Made by a program: the position numbers and the translations under genes
NCBI GenBank assembly: GCA_002296185.1
Contig: DBHM01000021.1
Span: 1,154-50,197, forward strand
Direction: 5' to 3'
Length of the DNA: 49,044 nt
DNA from: Alphaproteobacteria bacterium UBA828
GTDB taxonomy: Bacteria > Pseudomonadota > Alphaproteobacteria > UBA828
Notes under the pieces: generated by a model
The model's input: the letters and a program-made list of their open reading frames with translations, nothing else
Database searches by the model: none
What the model was told of the DNA's origin: nothing
Part shown: piece by piece, positions 16,269 to 25,727 of the stretch
Numbering within the stretch: position 1 is the stretch's first letter
How the letters are laid out: each line of letters begins with the position of its first letter

Positions 16269-17285
16269 ATGCCCACTAGCCCAGTTTTTCTAGGCAGCTA
16301 TCCTCAAACAAGACTTCGAAGGAATAGACAGAAACCTTGGTCAAGAGATTTAGTTGCTGAAAACCATCTATCCCCCAGAGATCTAATCTGGCCTATAATA
16401 GTCTGCGAGGGAAATCAGCGAGTAGAAACAATCGATTCTATGCCTGGAGTAGAAAGAATATCTGTTGATCTTTTGCCTTCAAGGGCTAATCAAGCTTATA
16501 GCCTTGGCATACGTGCAATAGCAATTTTTCCAAAAGTGTTAGAAGAGCTAAAAAGCCCAGAAGGAGTTGAGTGTCTAAACCCTGACAACTTAGTTTGCAG
16601 AGCAGTTCGCGAAATAAAAAAACATATACCTGAGATTGGGGTAATTTGTGATGTTGCTCTTGATCCATATACATCTCATGGACAAGATGGAATAGTTCAA
16701 GATAACAATGTGATTAATGATCGAACAGTTGAAGTTCTTTGCCGGCAAGCACTGAATCAAGCTAATTCTGGTTGTGATGTTCTAGCACCATCTGACATGA
16801 TGGATGGCCGAGTGAGAAAAATCAGAATTGCTTTGGATAAAGCAGATTTTCAAAACTTACAAATCATGTCATACGCAGCAAAATTTGCCAGCTCTTACTA
16901 TGGCCCTTTTCGAGAAGCTATTGGATCAGCGGCTAATCTTGCAAATGGAGATAAGCGCACATATCAAGTTGATCCTCGAAACTCACAAGAGGCACTTCGT
17001 GAAAGTGCCTTTGACATTGATGAGGGCGCAGATATGTTGATTGTTAAGCCAGGGCTTCCATACTTAGATGTAATTAAAGGGGTAAAAGAAACGTTTTCTA
17101 TGCCAACTTATGCATATCAAGTCTCTGGTGAATATTCCATGATTATGGCAGCAAGTGAACGCGGCTGGATAAGCTACAGTGACTCACTAATGGAAACATT
17201 AATATGCTTCAAGCGTGCTGGGGCTGATGGAATCATTACCTACGGAGCTGTAGAAGCGGCAAAATTACTAAACGATTTACTTTAA
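16269..17285 (+). CDS. hemB: Porphobilinogen synthase (5-aminolevulinate dehydratase)
   Basis: Condenses two 5-aminolevulinate molecules to porphobilinogen in heme/tetrapyrrole synthesis. The N-terminal TRLRRNRQKPWSRDLV segment, Schiff-base lysines Lys205 (SYAAKFASSYYGPF) and Lys260 (MLIVKPGLPYLDV), and the C-terminal GADGIITYGAVEAAKLL are all present in 338 residues. The metal site reads DVALDPYTSHGQDG, without the cysteines of zinc-type enzymes, so this is the Mg-responsive, zinc-free class common in Alphaproteobacteria. ATG 16269 is the only reasonable start, since the conserved N-terminal motif follows it closely. A strong hairpin ends exactly at this start codon. It may be cotranscribed with metY, although the functions are unrelated. 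Confidence 0.96.
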   Translation: MPTSPVFLGSYPQTRLRRNRQKPWSRDLVAENHLSPRDLIWPIIVCEGNQRVETIDSMPGVERISVDLLPSRANQAYSLGIRAIAIFPKVLEELKSPEGVECLNPDNLVCRAVREIKKHIPEIGVICDVALDPYTSHGQDGIVQDNNVINDRTVEVLCRQALNQANSGCDVLAPSDMMDGRVRKIRIALDKADFQNLQIMSYAAKFASSYYGPFREAIGSAANLANGDKRTYQVDPRNSQEALRESAFDIDEGADMLIVKPGLPYLDVIKGVKETFSMPTYAYQVSGEYSMIMAASERGWISYSDSLMETLICFKRAGADGIITYGAVEAAKLLNDLL

Positions 17286-17330
17286 AAAATTATAAAAATA
17301 TTACTTGATATTATACATTACATAATCCCA

Positions 17331-18629
17331 TCAACCTCGGGCCCACTTAGATATAACTCTATTAATAGAATCTGTTAAATGTGTAAGTTCGTCCTTAGAT
17401 ATAGTAAAAGACGGTGTTAAATAAATAATATTACCGAATGGACGCACCCATACACCTTCTTCAACAAACATGGAACGTAATAAATCTAATTGAATCTTTC
17501 CTGAGATCTCGACAACACCAATAGCCCCAAGAACCCTTACGTCAACGACGCCATCTATGGATGAACAACTAGACAACTGCTCACTTAGTTGATCTGAAAT
17601 TTCCCTTACTTGCTCAAGTCTTGGCTCTTCCTCAAACAGGTCAAGAGAAGCATTTGCAGCAGCACAAGCTATAGGGTTGGCCATATACGTCGGACCATGC
17701 ATGAGTGCTTTTTCTTGCTCATTATCTAAGAAACCCTCAAAAATTTGGTTGCTTGCGACAGTAGCAGCTAGAGGAACTGTGCCCCCAGTTAAAGCTTTAG
17801 ATAATGTCAAAATATCCGGTGAAATCCCTGCAGATTCAAATGCAAACATATTACCAGTTCGGCCAAAGCCAGTAAAAATTTCATCGAATATCAGTATTAA
17901 GTCATATTCATCGCAAGTTTCCCTTAATCTTTGCAATACTTGAGGTTCATGCATTCGCATCCCCCCAGCACCCTGCACCAGAGGCTCGACTATAACTGCA
18001 GCGCACTCTTTAGCATGCATCGAAACAAAACTTACAAAATCTTTAAGCTCTTTATCATTAGTTGGTAATTTCAATATATATTGTTCAGGAATAGCCCCAT
18101 TAAATACTGAATGCATCCCTTCTTCTGGATCACATACTGACATCGCCGCAGAAGTATCCCCATGATATGCACCATAAAAACTTATTATTTTTTTACGTTT
18201 TCTTTCACCCATATTAAACCAGTATTGAATTGCCATTTTTATAGCAACCTCGACTGAAACTGACCCTGATTCTGAAAAAAATACCTTATTGAGTTCTTTA
18301 GGTAACAGGCTAGTTAATCGATGTGCCAGACTTAAGGCCGGCTCATGCGCCAGACCACCAAACATTATGTGAGGCATTTTTTCTAACTGCTTCTGCACTG
18401 CCTTCTGAATATGTGGATGATTGTATCCATGACATGCGGTCCACCAGGAAGCCATCCCATCAATGAGTATACTACCATCAACTAGATTGATCTTGGATCC
18501 ATGAGTAGAGTCAACAAGCATAGGTTTAGAAGTAGTTTGCATCTGGGTATAGGGTAACCAAATATTTTCTAGACCCACTTCCAATCTTGATATTTTTTTG
18601 TTTGACACCAAGCGAAAACCATTATTCAA
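17331..18629 (-). CDS. bioA: Adenosylmethionine-8-amino-7-oxononanoate aminotransferase
   Basis: PLP aminotransferase that uses S-adenosylmethionine to convert 7-keto-8-aminopelargonate (KAPA) to 7,8-diaminopelargonate in biotin synthesis. Motifs in order: NIWLPYTQMQ near 23, DGMASWWTACHGYNHP near 60, FFSESGSVSVEVAIKMA near 118, ISFYGAYHGDTSAAMSVCDP near 150, LIFDEIFTGFGRTG near 247 and the PLP lysine in LTLSKALTGGTVPLAAT. The stop of bioB overlaps a TTG at 18629 (TTGA overlap), which is the most likely start and gives 432 residues; no ATG lies before the conserved region. Coupling to bioB is therefore likely. Confidence 0.95.
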   Translation of the reverse strand: MNNGFRLVSNKKISRLEVGLENIWLPYTQMQTTSKPMLVDSTHGSKINLVDGSILIDGMASWWTACHGYNHPHIQKAVQKQLEKMPHIMFGGLAHEPALSLAHRLTSLLPKELNKVFFSESGSVSVEVAIKMAIQYWFNMGERKRKKIISFYGAYHGDTSAAMSVCDPEEGMHSVFNGAIPEQYILKLPTNDKELKDFVSFVSMHAKECAAVIVEPLVQGAGGMRMHEPQVLQRLRETCDEYDLILIFDEIFTGFGRTGNMFAFESAGISPDILTLSKALTGGTVPLAATVASNQIFEGFLDNEQEKALMHGPTYMANPIACAAANASLDLFEEEPRLEQVREISDQLSEQLSSCSSIDGVVDVRVLGAIGVVEISGKIQLDLLRSMFVEEGVWVRPFGNIIYLTPSFTISKDELTHLTDSINRVISKWARG

Positions 18630-19627
18630 AGCGGCATTGCCTCAATACCTAATTTATTAAATAGATCTGAATCTGCATCAACCTCAGGGTTAGCGGTAGT
18701 TAACAACTTCTCACCAACAAAAATAGAATTAGCACCAGCGAAAAAACATAATGACTGAAGTTCATTGCTCATTTCCTCTCTTCCTGCAGACAGTCGCACC
18801 ATAGACTTAGGCATCAATATTCTAGCTACAGCTATAGTACGGACAAATTCAATTGGGTCGAGTGATTCAACTTTATCAAGGGGAGTTCCCTCTACTTGTA
18901 CTAACATATTTATTGGAACACTTTGTGGATGCTCTGGAAGATTCGCTAAAGCGAGAAGCATTCCCGCTCGATCATTTTTACCCTCCCCCATGCCAACTAT
19001 ACCTCCACTGCAAACATTAATTCCAGCTTCTCGAACATTAGATAAAGTATTCAATCTATTCTCAAAAGTCCTAGTAGAAATAATATGTCCATAGTATTCA
19101 GGTGAAGTATCTATATTATGATTGTAATAATCTAATCCTGCATTAGCGAGTTTTGCTGCTTGCTCTGAATTCAGCATACCTAATGTAACACAAGTCTCCA
19201 TCCCTAAATCCTTAACACCAGAAATCATTGCACAAACAGCATCCATGTCTCTATCTTTAGGAGAACGCCAAGCAGCTCCCATGCAATATCGTGTTGCTCC
19301 TGCCTGCTTAGCTTTAGATGCTTCGCGAAGAACGTCATCAACATCCATTAATTTCTCTGCTTTCACACCAGTGTCGTGATGTGCACTTTGAGGACAATAA
19401 CCACAATCCTCTGGGCAACCGCCAGTTTTTATACTCAATAACATAGACATTTGGATCTGATTGGGATTAAAATTTTCCCTATGCACATTATGTGCCTCAA
19501 ATAAGAGGTCATTAAAAGGTAAGTTAAACAAACTTCTAACCTCTTCAATATTCCAATCACACCTTTTTTCAATTTTGAACTCACTGGAGGAGTGAGCCGA
19601 AAAAGCGTTGAAGGTCTGTGTGCTCAT
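18626..19627 (-). CDS. bioB: Biotin synthase
   Basis: Radical-SAM enzyme that inserts sulfur into dethiobiotin, the last step of biotin synthesis. The cluster motif is C71, C75 and C78 (GGCPEDCGYCPQS), followed by YCMGAAWRSPKDRDMDAV near 125, YYNHNIDTSPEYYGHIISTRTF near 170 and the C-terminal FFAGANSIFVGEKLLTT. ATG 19627 (333 residues) has a good AAGGAA ribosome site seven bases upstream and matches family length. An upstream in-frame start at 19759 would add 44 residues translated through the promoter-like palindrome at 19685-19711, so I reject it. First gene of the leftward bioB-bioA unit. Confidence 0.95.
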   Translation of the reverse strand: MSTQTFNAFSAHSSSEFKIEKRCDWNIEEVRSLFNLPFNDLLFEAHNVHRENFNPNQIQMSMLLSIKTGGCPEDCGYCPQSAHHDTGVKAEKLMDVDDVLREASKAKQAGATRYCMGAAWRSPKDRDMDAVCAMISGVKDLGMETCVTLGMLNSEQAAKLANAGLDYYNHNIDTSPEYYGHIISTRTFENRLNTLSNVREAGINVCSGGIVGMGEGKNDRAGMLLALANLPEHPQSVPINMLVQVEGTPLDKVESLDPIEFVRTIAVARILMPKSMVRLSAGREEMSNELQSLCFFAGANSIFVGEKLLTTANPEVDADSDLFNKLGIEAMPL

Positions 19628-19662
19628 CGAAGATTCCTTATTGCTAGCGTCATAGTCACAAA

Positions 19663-19711
19663 AAAGTATACTTTGCCCCAGCATAAGCTTGCGAGGCGTC
19701 TCGTCAAGCTT
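19663..19711 (-). promoter_or_regulatory. Probable bioB promoter covered by palindromes
   Basis: Reading towards bioB: -35 TTGACG (19707-19702), 16-base spacer, -10 TATGCT (19685-19680), then the palindrome AAAGTATACTTT (19674-19663) at the expected transcription start. An interrupted 11-bp inverted repeat with arms AAGCTTG/CGAG and CTCG/CAAGCTT, one bulged base and a 4-base centre covers 19685-19711, exactly the -35 and spacer. This is where a repressor would bind. It does not match the BirA or BioR operator consensus as I remember them. Confidence 0.5.
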
Positions 19712-19837
19712 GCGCGATAGGCATTGATGAGCATTGAAGTTAGAGTTAAAAGCTATCACCAGTTATGCTTTTATTAAGAGATGCCATGAAAGGGCTATAT
19801 ATCAAGAAGATTTAAGCTAGAGGAATTGACCAAAAGT

Positions 19838-20992
19838 ATGGAATCATTAGAAAACTTCGCCTATCAAAAATTATCTGCCCTGGATCGTAAAAGCCTAAAA
19901 AGAAGTTTGCAAGAAACTTCACGCCTTCCAAAATCTAGAGTTATACGTAACGGGAAGGAACTAATTTCTTTTTCATGCAATGATTATCTTGGCCTTTCAC
20001 AACACCCCCGAATCATTGAGGCTATTCAAAAGGCAGTAACTATTCACGGCACTGGTGGAGGGGCATCCAGGCTAGTCACAGGAAACTACCCGCTTTATAA
20101 CGATCTTGAAAAAAGACTAGCAGAACTGAAAGGCACTGAAGATGCATGTGTCTTTGGTTCTGGTTACCTTGCAAATCTGGGAATAATTCCATCACTTGTT
20201 GGTGAAAAAGATCTTATACTTATTGATGAACTTAGTCATTCATGTATGTTCTCTGGAACTGTACTTTCGAAAAGCAAAGTGCTTTTTTTTCACCATAATG
20301 ATGTGGGGCATCTGGAAGCATTACTAAAGAAAAATCGAGATAAACATCCACGGGCACTAATTCTAACAGATGGCGTTTTTAGCATGGATGGAGACCTTGC
20401 ACCAATTCCTGAGCTTTCTTCTTTATCCCTAAGATATGATACCTGGCTTATGACAGATGACGCTCATGGTATTGGGGTAGTAGGTAAAGGAAGAGGATCA
20501 AGCTTTGCATTTAATTCGGTCAGCAAAGTACCTCTTCAGATGGGAACTCTTTCTAAGGCTGTAGGGTCCTACGGTGGATACCTTTGTGCATCTAAATCCG
20601 TTATTGACCTTATTAAGACACGTGCCCGTACTTTAATTTATTCTACATCTCTAGCACCAGCTAATATTGTAGCTAGTATAGAAGCTTTAAAAATTATTGA
20701 ATCAAACCCTGAACTAATTCAGAAACCTCTTGATCATGCCAAAAGTTTTTCAAAAGCACTTGGATTAAAAAACCCATCCAGCGCTATTGTTCCACTTATC
20801 CTTGAAGATACTGAGCGCACATTAGAGGCCTCAAAGATTCTAGAAGACTCAGGATACCTTGTAACCGCTATTAGACCACCTACTGTTCCAAAAGGAACAT
20901 CACGTCTTCGATTTACTTTCTCAGCAACCCACAGCAAAAAAGATGTCAGTTCACTTGCTAATATAGTCAATAAAAAAATAATTGGAGTCTAA
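19838..20992 (+). CDS. bioF: 8-amino-7-oxononanoate synthase
   Basis: PLP enzyme that condenses pimeloyl thioester with alanine to give KAPA, the first step of the conserved biotin ring pathway. Motifs: ISFSCNDYLGLSQHPRI near 47, HGTGGGASRLVTGNYPLY near 72, LILTDGVFSMDGDLAPI near 175, LMTDDAHGIGVVG near 205 and the PLP lysine in MGTLSKAVGSYGGYL near 237. ATG 19838 gives 384 residues. A TTG at 19826 is an alternative, but it would sit directly on the AGAGGAA ribosome-site candidate at 19819-19825. It heads the rightward bioF-bioD unit, divergent from bioB, and overlaps bioD by 11 bases. Confidence 0.94.
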   Translation: MESLENFAYQKLSALDRKSLKRSLQETSRLPKSRVIRNGKELISFSCNDYLGLSQHPRIIEAIQKAVTIHGTGGGASRLVTGNYPLYNDLEKRLAELKGTEDACVFGSGYLANLGIIPSLVGEKDLILIDELSHSCMFSGTVLSKSKVLFFHHNDVGHLEALLKKNRDKHPRALILTDGVFSMDGDLAPIPELSSLSLRYDTWLMTDDAHGIGVVGKGRGSSFAFNSVSKVPLQMGTLSKAVGSYGGYLCASKSVIDLIKTRARTLIYSTSLAPANIVASIEALKIIESNPELIQKPLDHAKSFSKALGLKNPSSAIVPLILEDTERTLEASKILEDSGYLVTAIRPPTVPKGTSRLRFTFSATHSKKDVSSLANIVNKKIIGV

Positions 20993-21689
20993 AATCAATA
21001 CATTTTTTATAACCTCAACTGGAACAGGGATAGGTAAAACCTACTTAACAGCCTCACTTTGCTTCCAATTAAATAAATTAGAGCAAGATGTACATGCTCT
21101 TAAACCAATAATAAGTGGTTTCTCTATTGAGAATTCCAACGAGAGTGATTCTGCTATCCTACTAGCTTCAATGGGTAAAGAATATGATGAGGAATCAATA
21201 AATAAAATATCTCCATGGCGCTTTAAATTAGCTGCGTCTCCAGATATAGCAGCTCGGCTTGAAGGTCGAGAAATCATTACAAATGAATTAATAGATTTCT
21301 GCTCCAACTATATGCAGATCACCCAGAAAAAAGAAGCAAGTACACTACTGATAGAGGGTATAGGCGGTGCGATGGTGCCAATTAATTCGGAACATACGGT
21401 TCTTGATTGGATTAAGTTGTTAAATATTAAATGTATATTGGTATCTGGTAGCTATCTAGGGTGTATTAGTCATACTTTAACTACCTTTCAGGCTATGCAA
21501 ACAAAAGGTCTTACACCAAAATCATTAGTAATATCTGAGTCAGAGGATAGCCCAGTTTCATTATATGAAACTGAAAAAACCTTAAAGAACTTTCTTAAAG
21601 ATACACCAATTTTTGTCTTAGAGCGTCATAAGAACAGCCCAAATTCCTATTGGCAAGACAGACCAGATATAATAAATATCATTCGCTAA
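20982..21689 (+). CDS. bioD: Dethiobiotin synthetase
   Basis: ATP-dependent carboxylation that closes the ureido ring of dethiobiotin. The P-loop is TSTGTGIGKTYLTASL at about residues 11-26, followed by ALKPIISGF near 39, SPDIAARLEG near 87 and LLIEGIGGAMVPINSEHTVLDW near 125. Length is 235 residues, as expected. The start is TTG 20982, inside the last codons of bioF; there is no ATG before the P-loop. The overlap suggests translational coupling. bioC and a bioH-type esterase are absent, so pimeloyl-ACP formation must be encoded elsewhere. Confidence 0.94.
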   Translation: MESKINTFFITSTGTGIGKTYLTASLCFQLNKLEQDVHALKPIISGFSIENSNESDSAILLASMGKEYDEESINKISPWRFKLAASPDIAARLEGREIITNELIDFCSNYMQITQKKEASTLLIEGIGGAMVPINSEHTVLDWIKLLNIKCILVSGSYLGCISHTLTTFQAMQTKGLTPKSLVISESEDSPVSLYETEKTLKNFLKDTPIFVLERHKNSPNSYWQDRPDIINIIR

Positions 21690-21736
21690 TATAAATCTAA
21701 AAATACTTTCTGTATTAGTTGATTAGTTTTACTTAG

Positions 21737-23956
21737 TTAAAAAAGATTATTTCTAGGAAAGCCTTTAGGGGGCAAGCGTCCTGATTGACCTCTTTTACCA
21801 ACCCACCCCGAAATATCCGCCTCAGTTCTTTGACTCTTTCCTGATCTCCAGCTTAAGCCATCTGATAAGTTGAAAACTTGTGCATCACTTATTTTCCCAT
21901 CCCTATAACGCTGTAAAATTACTCCACGACCACGATTCATAATTGGTATTTCATCAGATCTAAATATTAGCAGTTTTCTATTTTCACCAATTAATGCAAC
22001 CGAGTCACCAATTGCTGGAATACATATTGATGCCTTGAGAGGGTCCTTAACATTCAACACCTGTTTACCACTCTTTGTTTGGGCAATAATATTTTTTTCA
22101 TCTACAAAAAAACCACGCCCATCATCAGAAACTACAAGAAGCCTACTTTTTTGGTCATAAACAAAAAATGAAACTATATCATTCTCATTGCCAATATCTG
22201 CCATTAATCTTATTGGCTCACCATAACCGCGACCACTGGATAGCTTGTCAGCGAGTAAGGTATAAAAACGACCATTAGTTGCAAATAAAATAAGTTTATC
22301 AGTGGTTTCAGCAAAAAACCTGAATCTTTCCTTATCGCCCTCTTTATAACGAACTTCTGTTTGCTCATCAACGTGCCCTTTAATTGTACGTACCCAGCCC
22401 TTGTCTGAACAAATTACAGTAACGGGCTCACGCTCGACTAATAACTCAACTGATAAGTCAACACTTTTCGGAGGACCAAATATTTCCGTTCTTCTTATCC
22501 CTATCTTTGATGACTTGCCAAATCTCTTTTTTATATTTTGAATCTCATTACGAAGAGCTGTTTTTTGTCGGGTTTTACTGGCAAGTAAACGCTGAATCTG
22601 CTGTTTTTCATCACGGAGCCCTTTATGTTCACGCTTAAGCTCCACTTCCTCTAGTTTTCGAAGTGACCTTAGCCTCATATTCAAAACCGATTCAGCTTGT
22701 AAATCATTTAATTTAAAAGTTTTCATTAATTTCTTTTTTGGCTCATCTTCTTCTCTAATTATACGAATTACTTTATCAAGATTTAAGTAAACAATGAGAT
22801 AACCCTCAAGTACATTAATTCTGTCAATAATCTTCTTGAGTCGATGAGAATTTATCCTTTGTAAGACTGAATATCTATGCGCTATAAATGCTAGAAGCAT
22901 CTCTCGTAATCCCATAATTTTTGGAACGCTATCTGCATCTAGAACGTTCATATTTAGTCCGATTCTAACCTCTAAATCTGTTTGCTTAAAAAGCATTTCC
23001 ATTAATATGGCCGGGTCAACACTGCGATTTTTAGGACCTAATAGAATTCGTACATCCTCAGCTGATTCATCACTAACATCGCCTAACAGCGCTATTTTTC
23101 TATTTTCTAACAATTCTGCAATTCTCTCTATCAACTTTGATTTTTGTACCTGATATGGAATTTCAGTAACTATAATTTGCCATTGCCCACGACCTAGCTT
23201 TTCCACTTCCCAACGAGCCCTTAAACGTAGACTGCCACGTCCACTTTTATAGGCATCTCTGATAAGTGCAGCACTCTCGACTAACACTCCACCTGTAGGA
23301 AAATCGGGTCCTGGACATACTTTGAGTAAATCATCAATTGCAGTACGTTGATTTTGCAAAAGCAAGAGAATTGCCTCACAAAGCTCCTCTAGATTATGGG
23401 GCGGTATATTTGTGGCTAAACCTACAGCTATGCCGCTTGCACCATTACAAAGTAGATTCGGTACAGCAGCTGGGAGAACTAGAGGTTCTTCTTCTTGGCC
23501 ATCATAAGTATTGCGAAAATCAACAGCATCTTCTGATATTCCCTCAAGAAGTGATGTGGCAAAATCTGTCAGCCGCGCTTCGGTGTAACGCATAGCAGCA
23601 GCATTATCCCCATCAATATTTCCAAAATTTCCATGCCCCTCAACCAATGGCCATCGAACGGAAAAAGATTGGGCTAAACGAACAAGTGCGTCATAAACTG
23701 CCGTGTCCCCATGGGGGTGGAACTTACCTATAACATCACCAACTACTCGCGCACATTTTTTATGGCCAGATTTAGGATCAAGCTTTAATTCTCGCATAGC
23801 AAACAAAAGTCGTCTTTGCACAGGCTTCAAACCATCCCGCACATCTGGCAATGATCTAGAAGTTATTGTTGAAAGAGCATATGCCAGATAACGTTCGCCT
23901 AACGCATCTGATAATGCGATTGTTTCTACCTTTGATAATTTTTTAGACTTGCTCAT
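21737..23956 (-). CDS. parC: DNA topoisomerase IV subunit A
   Basis: Decatenates replicated chromosomes together with ParE. The 739 residues begin with the type IIA breakage-reunion domain: SRSLPDVRDGLKPVQRRLLFAM near 33, KFHPHGDTAVYDALVRLAQSF near 79 and the DNA-linking Tyr124 in AAMRYTEARLT. After about residue 480 come degenerate beta-pinwheel repeats. The C-terminal acidic tail and GyrA-box of gyrase are not seen. The shorter length and the neighbouring recO-era-rnc block favour ParC over GyrA. parE is not in the window. It is convergent with bioD. Confidence 0.92.
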   Translation of the reverse strand: MSKSKKLSKVETIALSDALGERYLAYALSTITSRSLPDVRDGLKPVQRRLLFAMRELKLDPKSGHKKCARVVGDVIGKFHPHGDTAVYDALVRLAQSFSVRWPLVEGHGNFGNIDGDNAAAMRYTEARLTDFATSLLEGISEDAVDFRNTYDGQEEEPLVLPAAVPNLLCNGASGIAVGLATNIPPHNLEELCEAILLLLQNQRTAIDDLLKVCPGPDFPTGGVLVESAALIRDAYKSGRGSLRLRARWEVEKLGRGQWQIIVTEIPYQVQKSKLIERIAELLENRKIALLGDVSDESAEDVRILLGPKNRSVDPAILMEMLFKQTDLEVRIGLNMNVLDADSVPKIMGLREMLLAFIAHRYSVLQRINSHRLKKIIDRINVLEGYLIVYLNLDKVIRIIREEDEPKKKLMKTFKLNDLQAESVLNMRLRSLRKLEEVELKREHKGLRDEKQQIQRLLASKTRQKTALRNEIQNIKKRFGKSSKIGIRRTEIFGPPKSVDLSVELLVEREPVTVICSDKGWVRTIKGHVDEQTEVRYKEGDKERFRFFAETTDKLILFATNGRFYTLLADKLSSGRGYGEPIRLMADIGNENDIVSFFVYDQKSRLLVVSDDGRGFFVDEKNIIAQTKSGKQVLNVKDPLKASICIPAIGDSVALIGENRKLLIFRSDEIPIMNRGRGVILQRYRDGKISDAQVFNLSDGLSWRSGKSQRTEADISGWVGKRGQSGRLPPKGFPRNNLF

Positions 23957-24009
23957 TTAAGTATAATAGCACGATATGTTATAACTAAGCGAGTAAACTG
24001 ATTAGCATT

Positions 24010-24744
24010 TTATTTAGACCCTTCCGACCACTGATCTAATAACCTCTCGCGGGCTGCAGGGAGAGTACCACTACGGTCAACCAACAGATGACGAGAGATA
24101 AACCACCCCGTTAGTTTTAGTCCATCAAAAACTTCCCCGGCATCAAGTTCAGTAATTTCAGAATAGTTTAAGGCAAAGCTCGGTAAGCGTAATAATTTTT
24201 TACGATAGGGCGCCCCAGCATCTTTACTAACAGCCCTACCAGACCTTGGTGAGACATAGGCCAGGTCGTGTGTTTGCCCCGTTAATGCACACGAAGATAG
24301 ATCTAAACCAAAACCCAAATCACCTAAAAGCTCAAGTTCCCAAATAACTAGTCTCATAGGCCAGAGCATGGTTTCATGTAAATCGTTAATGAAAAGTAAT
24401 GTTTTTCTATAAAGATCAGGGTATGGATGTCGCTCTGGTAAACTAAGATATGCTAGCGCACATATTGAAGATAAAGCAGTCAACCTGAGAGGGTCATCAA
24501 TAACTTTTGCCGCATGCGCGCTCTTTAGTTCACAATTTATACTTCCAAGGTGCTCAGGAAGGCGAGCGCGCCATGTCACACTAGCCTCATTTCCTTGTTG
24601 GTATACTCCTCTAGATTTAGACCCCCTGGCACCCCTTGCCAAACCTGCATGTCTTCCATGATTTTCTGTGAATAAACTGACAACCGCCGATGAATCACCA
24701 TGCCGCCTTGTACTAAGAATAATTCCTTCATCAAGCCATTCCAT
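24010..24744 (-). CDS. recO: DNA repair protein RecO
   Basis: Mediates RecA loading on SSB-coated DNA together with RecR. The 244 residues begin MEWLDEGIILSTRRHGDSSAVV, typical of the N-terminal OB-fold, followed by HGRHAGLARGARGSK. A helical middle carries ERHPYPDLYRKTLLFINDL, and the region of the usual zinc site includes ELELLGDLGFGLDLSSCALTG. Only one Cys of the classical four-Cys zinc knuckle is visible, common in alphaproteobacterial RecO. I use ATG 24744; a TTG three codons upstream is less likely. It follows era by 35 bases, in the usual order. Confidence 0.92.
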   Translation of the reverse strand: MEWLDEGIILSTRRHGDSSAVVSLFTENHGRHAGLARGARGSKSRGVYQQGNEASVTWRARLPEHLGSINCELKSAHAAKVIDDPLRLTALSSICALAYLSLPERHPYPDLYRKTLLFINDLHETMLWPMRLVIWELELLGDLGFGLDLSSCALTGQTHDLAYVSPRSGRAVSKDAGAPYRKKLLRLPSFALNYSEITELDAGEVFDGLKLTGWFISRHLLVDRSGTLPAARERLLDQWSEGSK

Positions 24745-24779
24745 AATTTCCAAAACCTAAATCATATTTTTGAATAATA

Positions 24780-25727
24780 TTATATATTAAATTCAAGCCC
24801 TAAATCACGATAATGCTCTGGATCTTCACTCCACCGTGGTCTTACTTTTACATAAATAAATAAATGCACTTTCTTTTCTAGATGTTTAATCATTTCCTCA
24901 CGTGATGATTTACTAATATCTCGGATTTTTTTTCCTGCATTACCTAAAATCATCTGCTTATGATTCTCACGTTCTACAAAAATAATCTGCCGGACTAGCA
25001 AACTTCCATCATCAAGCTCCTGCCACTCTTCAGTTTGAACAGTTAGTGAGTATGGCAACTCCTGATGGAGGCCGAGAAATAGTTTTTCACGTGTAATCTC
25101 TGCGGCTAATATACGCTCAGAAATGTCTGTTAGTTGATTTTCAGGATACAGCCATGGGCCTCTAGGTAAAAATGAACATAAGCCATTGAGTAAATCCTGA
25201 ACTCCGTTTCCATCGAGAGCTGAAATCATAAAAATTTCTCTTGAATCTACTAAATTACTTATTTTATCTGCTAGTGGTAATAAAGTCTGAGGATTAATTT
25301 TATCTATTTTATTAATTGCAATAAAAGGCTGTTTATTATTTTCTCTCACCCTCCTTAAAATAACTTCAGTATCTCTGCATATACCTCGCCTTGCATCTAT
25401 TACAATTAAACTTGCATCTGCATCCATTTCTCCTTTCCAGGCCGCATGTATCATTGAACGTTCAAGACGGCGACCAGCCCCATTAAATATCCCCGGAGTG
25501 TCTACTAATATTAGCTGGTTATTATTAATTATTCGAATACCACAGATTCGGCTACGAGTAGTTTGAGCCTTAGAACTAACTATAGAAACTTTACGCCCAA
25601 CAAGTCTATTTACTAAAGTTGACTTCCCAACGTTTGGTGCACCTATTATAGCAATAAATCCAGATCCCCTGGAGTCTGGTGAACTATCCTCCTTAAAATC
25701 CATAATATTAGTATCTGTCTCCATCAT
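24780..25727 (-). CDS. era: GTPase Era
   Basis: Essential GTPase that binds 16S rRNA and assists 30S maturation. The 315 residues include G1 IIGAPNVGKSTLVNRLVG near 28, the G2 region SKAQTTRSRICG near 52, G3 LVDTPGIF near 76, G4 INKID near 138 and G5 ISALDG near 168. A C-terminal KH domain carries GNAGKKIRDISKSSREEM and ends with VKVRPRWSEDPEHYRDLGL. The N terminus has about 20 extra acidic residues before the G domain. The start overlaps the end of rnc by four bases, the usual coupling. Confidence 0.96.
   Translation of the reverse strand: MMETDTNIMDFKEDSSPDSRGSGFIAIIGAPNVGKSTLVNRLVGRKVSIVSSKAQTTRSRICGIRIINNNQLILVDTPGIFNGAGRRLERSMIHAAWKGEMDADASLIVIDARRGICRDTEVILRRVRENNKQPFIAINKIDKINPQTLLPLADKISNLVDSREIFMISALDGNGVQDLLNGLCSFLPRGPWLYPENQLTDISERILAAEITREKLFLGLHQELPYSLTVQTEEWQELDDGSLLVRQIIFVERENHKQMILGNAGKKIRDISKSSREEMIKHLEKKVHLFIYVKVRPRWSEDPEHYRDLGLEFNI

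Noticed and set aside
19628..19759. 44-codon N-terminal extension of bioB
   Set aside because: It runs through the promoter-like palindrome, is not conserved-looking, and the ATG at 19627 has a proper ribosome site and gives normal length.
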